Shown: positions 61,340 through 64,000 of the stretch, piece by piece
Position numbering within the stretch: position 1 is the stretch's first letter
Layout: every line of letters starts with the position of its first letter
Source: Nannocystis pusilla
GTDB lineage: Bacteria; Myxococcota_A; Polyangia; Nannocystales; Nannocystaceae
Direction of reading: 5' to 3'
NCBI RefSeq assembly: GCF_026626665.1
Contig: NZ_JAPNKE010000002.1
Location: forward strand, 5,681,168 to 5,745,167
DNA: 64,000 nt
Program-made: the position numbers and the translations under genes
Notes under the pieces: model-generated
What the model was told of the DNA's origin: nothing
What the model saw: only the letters and a program-made list of their open reading frames with translations
Database searches by the model: none

Positions 61340-63382
61340 GTGACCGCCAATCCGCTCCTGCGCGTGCAGTTCCGCGTCCCCTTCGACCAGATCGAGCCCG
61401 AGCACGTCGAGCCGGCCATCGCCGAGCTCCTCGCCGACGCCCGCACCGACATTCAGGCGATCGTCGACGCCCCCGGGCCGCGCACCTTCGACAACACTCT
61501 CGGCGCGCTCGAGGCCGCGACCGAACGGCTCGAGTTCGCCATGACCGTCGTCGGCCACCTCGAGAGCGTCGCCACCACGCCGGAGCTGCGCGCCGCTCAC
61601 AACGCGGTCCAGGGCCCGGTGGCCGAGTTCTTCGCCCAGATCCCGCTCGACGCCGGGCTGTGGCGAGCGCTACAGGAGTTCAGTCGCACGCCCGAGGCCG
61701 CCGCGCTGACCGGCGCCCGCAAGCGCCTGCTCGAGCGCACCCTCGACGACTTCCGCCGCCAGGGCGCCGAGCTCGATCCCGCCGGCAAGGCCCGCCTCGC
61801 CGAGCTCAGCGCCGAGCTGGCCCAGATCACCACTCAGTTCTCCGAGCACGTCCTCGACGGCACCAACGCCTACGAGCTGTGGCTCACCGACCCGGCCGAC
61901 CTCGCAGGCCTGCCGCAGTCGGCGATCGACGCCGCGCGGGCCAGCGCCGAGGCCAAGGGCCGCCCGAGCGCGTGGCGCTTCACCCTGCAGCAGCCGAGCT
62001 TCGTCCCGTTCTTGACCTACGCCGACAGCCCGAAGCTGCGCGAGGAGATCTGGCGCGCCGCCAACATCTGCGCCGACGACGGCCCGCACGACAACCGCGA
62101 GCTGCTGCGCAAGATCTTGCTGCTGCGCCGCGAGCAGGCCGAGCTGCTCGGCTTCCGCGACTTCGCCGACTTCGTCCTCAAGCCGCGCATGGCCAAGGAC
62201 GGCGCCAGCGCCCGCGCCTTCGTCGACCGCCTGTCCGCCCGCACCGAGGCCGCCTTCGCCGCCGAGGCGCGCGACCTCCACGCCTTCCGCCAGCGGCTCG
62301 AGGGCCCCGACGCGCCCGAACCTGCCCCTTGGGACCTGGCCTATTATGCAGAGAAGCAGCGGCGCGCCCTGTACGACTTCGACGACGAGGCGCTGCGCCC
62401 GTACTTCCCGGTCGAGTCGGTGCTGAGCGGCCTGTTCGAGCTCGTCCACGACCTCTACGGCGTGCGCGTCGAGCCGGCCGACGACGTCGAGACCTGGCAC
62501 CCCGACGTGCGCACCTACGCGGTCCGCGACGGCGACGCCCTGCTCGGGGTGTTCTACGCCGACCTGTTCCCGCGCGAGCAGAAGCGCTCCGGCGCGTGGA
62601 TGAACGCCCTGGTGACCGGCCGCCCCGACGGCCGCGGCGGCCTCGGCCCGCACCTCGGGCTCATCTGCGGCAACCTGACCCCGCCGCTCGGCGACCGCCC
62701 GGCGCTGCTCACCCACGACGAGGTCGAGACGATCTTCCACGAGTTCGGCCACCTGCTGCACCACCTGCTGACGCGGGTCGAGCTGCGCAGCCTCGCCGGC
62801 ACCAACGTCGCCTGGGACTTCGTCGAGCTGCCGTCGCAGATCATGGAGAACTGGTGCTGGGAGCGGGCCGCGCTCGACCGCTTCGCCCGCCACGTCGACA
62901 CCGGCGCGCCCGTGCCCGACGACCTCGTGCAGCGCATGCTCAGCGCCCGCAACTTCCGCGCCGCCTCGGCGATGATGCGCCAGCTCAGCTTCGCCACCGT
63001 CGACCTCGAGCTGCACCGCGGCGCGCTGCCGGCCACCCCGGCCGAGATCCTCGCGCGCGCCCGCGAGGTCATGGCGCGCTTCACCCCTGTCCCGCTGCCG
63101 GCCGACTACGCGATGGTGTGCCGCTTCGGCCACCTGTTCTCGAGCCCGGTCGCCTACGCCGCCGGCTACTACTCGTACAAGTGGGCCGAGGTGCTCGACG
63201 CCGACGCCTTCACCCGCTTCCAGCGCGAGGGCCTGTTCAGCCGCGACGTCGGCCTCGCCTTCCGCCGCGCGATCCTCGAGCGCGGCGACAGCGACGACCC
63301 CGCAGCCCTGTTCCGCGCCTTCATGGGCCGCGACCCCGACCCCGAGGCCCTGCTGCGCCGCGCCGGCCTGGCCGCCGCCTGA
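61340..63382 (+). CDS. M3-family zinc oligopeptidase (PrlC/OpdA-like)
   Basis: 680 residues, start GTG 61340, 6 nt after TATCGT (61328-61333), the same leaderless spacing as the neighbouring paralogues. Zinc site HEFGH in VETIFHEFGHLLHHLL (HExxH, about residue 471) with the downstream Glu in IMENWCWE. Other M3 features: RLAELSAELAQITTQFSEHVLDGTNAY, DAWDLAYYAEKQR-type segment (PWDLAYYAEKQRRALYDFDDEALRPYFP), GVFYADLFPREQKRSGAW and YYSYKWAEVLDADAF. It degrades short cytoplasmic peptides, for example cleaved signal peptides. Length fits PrlC. Confidence 0.93.
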   Translation: MTANPLLRVQFRVPFDQIEPEHVEPAIAELLADARTDIQAIVDAPGPRTFDNTLGALEAATERLEFAMTVVGHLESVATTPELRAAHNAVQGPVAEFFAQIPLDAGLWRALQEFSRTPEAAALTGARKRLLERTLDDFRRQGAELDPAGKARLAELSAELAQITTQFSEHVLDGTNAYELWLTDPADLAGLPQSAIDAARASAEAKGRPSAWRFTLQQPSFVPFLTYADSPKLREEIWRAANICADDGPHDNRELLRKILLLRREQAELLGFRDFADFVLKPRMAKDGASARAFVDRLSARTEAAFAAEARDLHAFRQRLEGPDAPEPAPWDLAYYAEKQRRALYDFDDEALRPYFPVESVLSGLFELVHDLYGVRVEPADDVETWHPDVRTYAVRDGDALLGVFYADLFPREQKRSGAWMNALVTGRPDGRGGLGPHLGLICGNLTPPLGDRPALLTHDEVETIFHEFGHLLHHLLTRVELRSLAGTNVAWDFVELPSQIMENWCWERAALDRFARHVDTGAPVPDDLVQRMLSARNFRAASAMMRQLSFATVDLELHRGALPATPAEILARAREVMARFTPVPLPADYAMVCRFGHLFSSPVAYAAGYYSYKWAEVLDADAFTRFQREGLFSRDVGLAFRRAILERGDSDDPAALFRAFMGRDPDPEALLRRAGLAAA

Positions 63383-63391
63383 CCTTCACGA

Positions 63392-63437
63392 CATGCCCGC
63401 CAGGACATGCCCGATCGCGCATGTCCCCCGGGACACC
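63392..63437. repeat. 14-bp-phased array between the M3 and PuuD-like genes
   Basis: CATG 63392, 63406, 63420 and CACC 63434 in exact 14-bp steps, within the 78-bp gap between the two genes. Confidence 0.85.
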
Positions 63438-63460
63438 TGATCTCACCCGACCCGACCCTC

Positions 63461-64000
63461 ATGCGACCCGTCATCATCGGCATGTCCTGCGGGACATCCT
63501 ACCCCGACCCCTCCCGCCTGCTGTTCCTCGGCAAGTCGCTCGACTACGGCGAGCAGCGGTTGTCGGCCGCGCTGGCGCGCGCCGGCGCGCTGCCGTTCCT
63601 GTTGCCTGTCCTTCCGGACACCTCGCTCCTGGTCGCGCTGGTCGAGCGGGTCGACGCTCTGGTGCTGAGCGGCGGCAGCGACGTCGCCCCCGGGGTCTAC
63701 GGCGAGGCCCCGCTGCGCCCCGAGTGGGCCGGCGACCCGGCGCGCGACGCCTACGAGCAGGCGCTGCTGGGCGCGGCGCTGGCCCAGGGCAAGCCGGTGC
63801 TCGGCGTCTGCCGCGGCGTCCAGCTGCTCAACGCCGCCCTCGGCGGCAGCCTCTACCAGGACATCGGCTTCCAGGTCCCGGGCGCGCTGGTCCACCGCGA
63901 CGCCGCCCGCTACGACGACAACGAGCACACCGTGCGCCTGCACGACGAGTCGTGGCTGGCCCCGCTCTACGGCGAGCGGGAGATCCTCGTCAACTCGGTG
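63461..64000 (+). CDS. Gamma-glutamyl-GABA hydrolase / class I amidotransferase (PuuD-like), truncated by window edge
   Basis: Frame open from ATG 63461 to the window end, at least 180 residues. N-terminal RPVIIGMSCGTSYPDPSRLLF; DALVLSGGSDVAPGVYGE; nucleophile elbow PVLGVCRGVQLLNAALGGSLYQDI (Cys in GVCRG), then HRDAARYDDNEHTVRL, all as in the peptidase C26/PuuD family. It probably hydrolyses gamma-glutamyl amides such as gamma-glutamyl-GABA. Two palindrome motifs are encoded in frame: cores 63481/63495 (GMSCGTS) and 63605/63619. The catalytic His and Glu are beyond the window. Confidence 0.85.
   Translation, partial: MRPVIIGMSCGTSYPDPSRLLFLGKSLDYGEQRLSAALARAGALPFLLPVLPDTSLLVALVERVDALVLSGGSDVAPGVYGEAPLRPEWAGDPARDAYEQALLGAALAQGKPVLGVCRGVQLLNAALGGSLYQDIGFQVPGALVHRDAARYDDNEHTVRLHDESWLAPLYGEREILVNSV

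Overview
The window is about 64 kb of very GC-rich DNA with mixed gene orientation. It most resembles a myxobacterium, probably Nannocystaceae (Nannocystis-like). Grounds: two proteins with MYXO-CTERM-type tails (Cys-x-Cys, hydrophobic segment, Arg cluster), a myxobacterial cysteine-rich DUF4215 repeat, many secreted lipoproteins with Thr/Ser-rich linkers, an IgGFc-binding-like protein, VCBS/FG-GAP and VWA lipoproteins, and a eukaryote-type kinase fused to an AAA ATPase. Taxonomy is inferred from gene content only.

Layout. 1-7.6 kb: a truncated TonB-like protein divergent from thyX, a large VCBS lipoprotein, a SOUL haem-binding protein and a MYXO-CTERM lipoprotein. 7.7-21 kb: a heavy-metal efflux island. 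A leftward czcCBA-type RND operon and a czcN-like methyltransferase gene each have a MerR-type 19-bp-spacer promoter. The merR gene and a second operon (adaptor, RND pump, response regulator, histidine kinase) run rightward. 21-30.7 kb: a PAS-STAS regulator, a lipase maturation factor, a HEAT-like protein, a SagB-type nitroreductase, and a cytochrome c/DNA methyltransferase pair. 31-37.3 kb: a lipoprotein and a GTGA-coupled mrfB-mrfA repair pair. 38-46 kb: surface lipoproteins and a TetR-ene-reductase operon with a palindromic operator. 46-54.6 kb: alpha/beta hydrolase, bestrophin, divergent GH77 glucanotransferase, PknK-like kinase, steroid 5-alpha-reductase-like enzyme. 54.8-64 kb: HSL-type esterase, a 62-codon coiled-coil gene, VWA lipoprotein, SUV3-like helicase, a tandem pair of unknown small secreted proteins with matching leaderless promoters, an M3 peptidase and a truncated PuuD-like hydrolase.

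Most unusual feature. A short interrupted palindrome, roughly CMTGKCC-N4-GGMCAKG, recurs in most intergenic gaps and also inside genes. Where several copies sit together their CATG cores are spaced exactly 14 bp apart, for up to six steps, while the four central bases vary freely (for example CATG-type cores at 19523, 19537, 19551, 19565, 19579, 19593 and at 60680 to 60750). Some arrays supply start codons, stop codons or coding sequence. This 14-bp-phased dyad array is my main candidate for an undescribed system; its function is unknown.

Quality note. Seventeen genes are interrupted by one or more apparent 1-nt indels, often in short homopolymers, while both flanks keep family conservation. 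I treat these as probable sequencing or assembly errors and annotate each as one gene with the approximate break stated.
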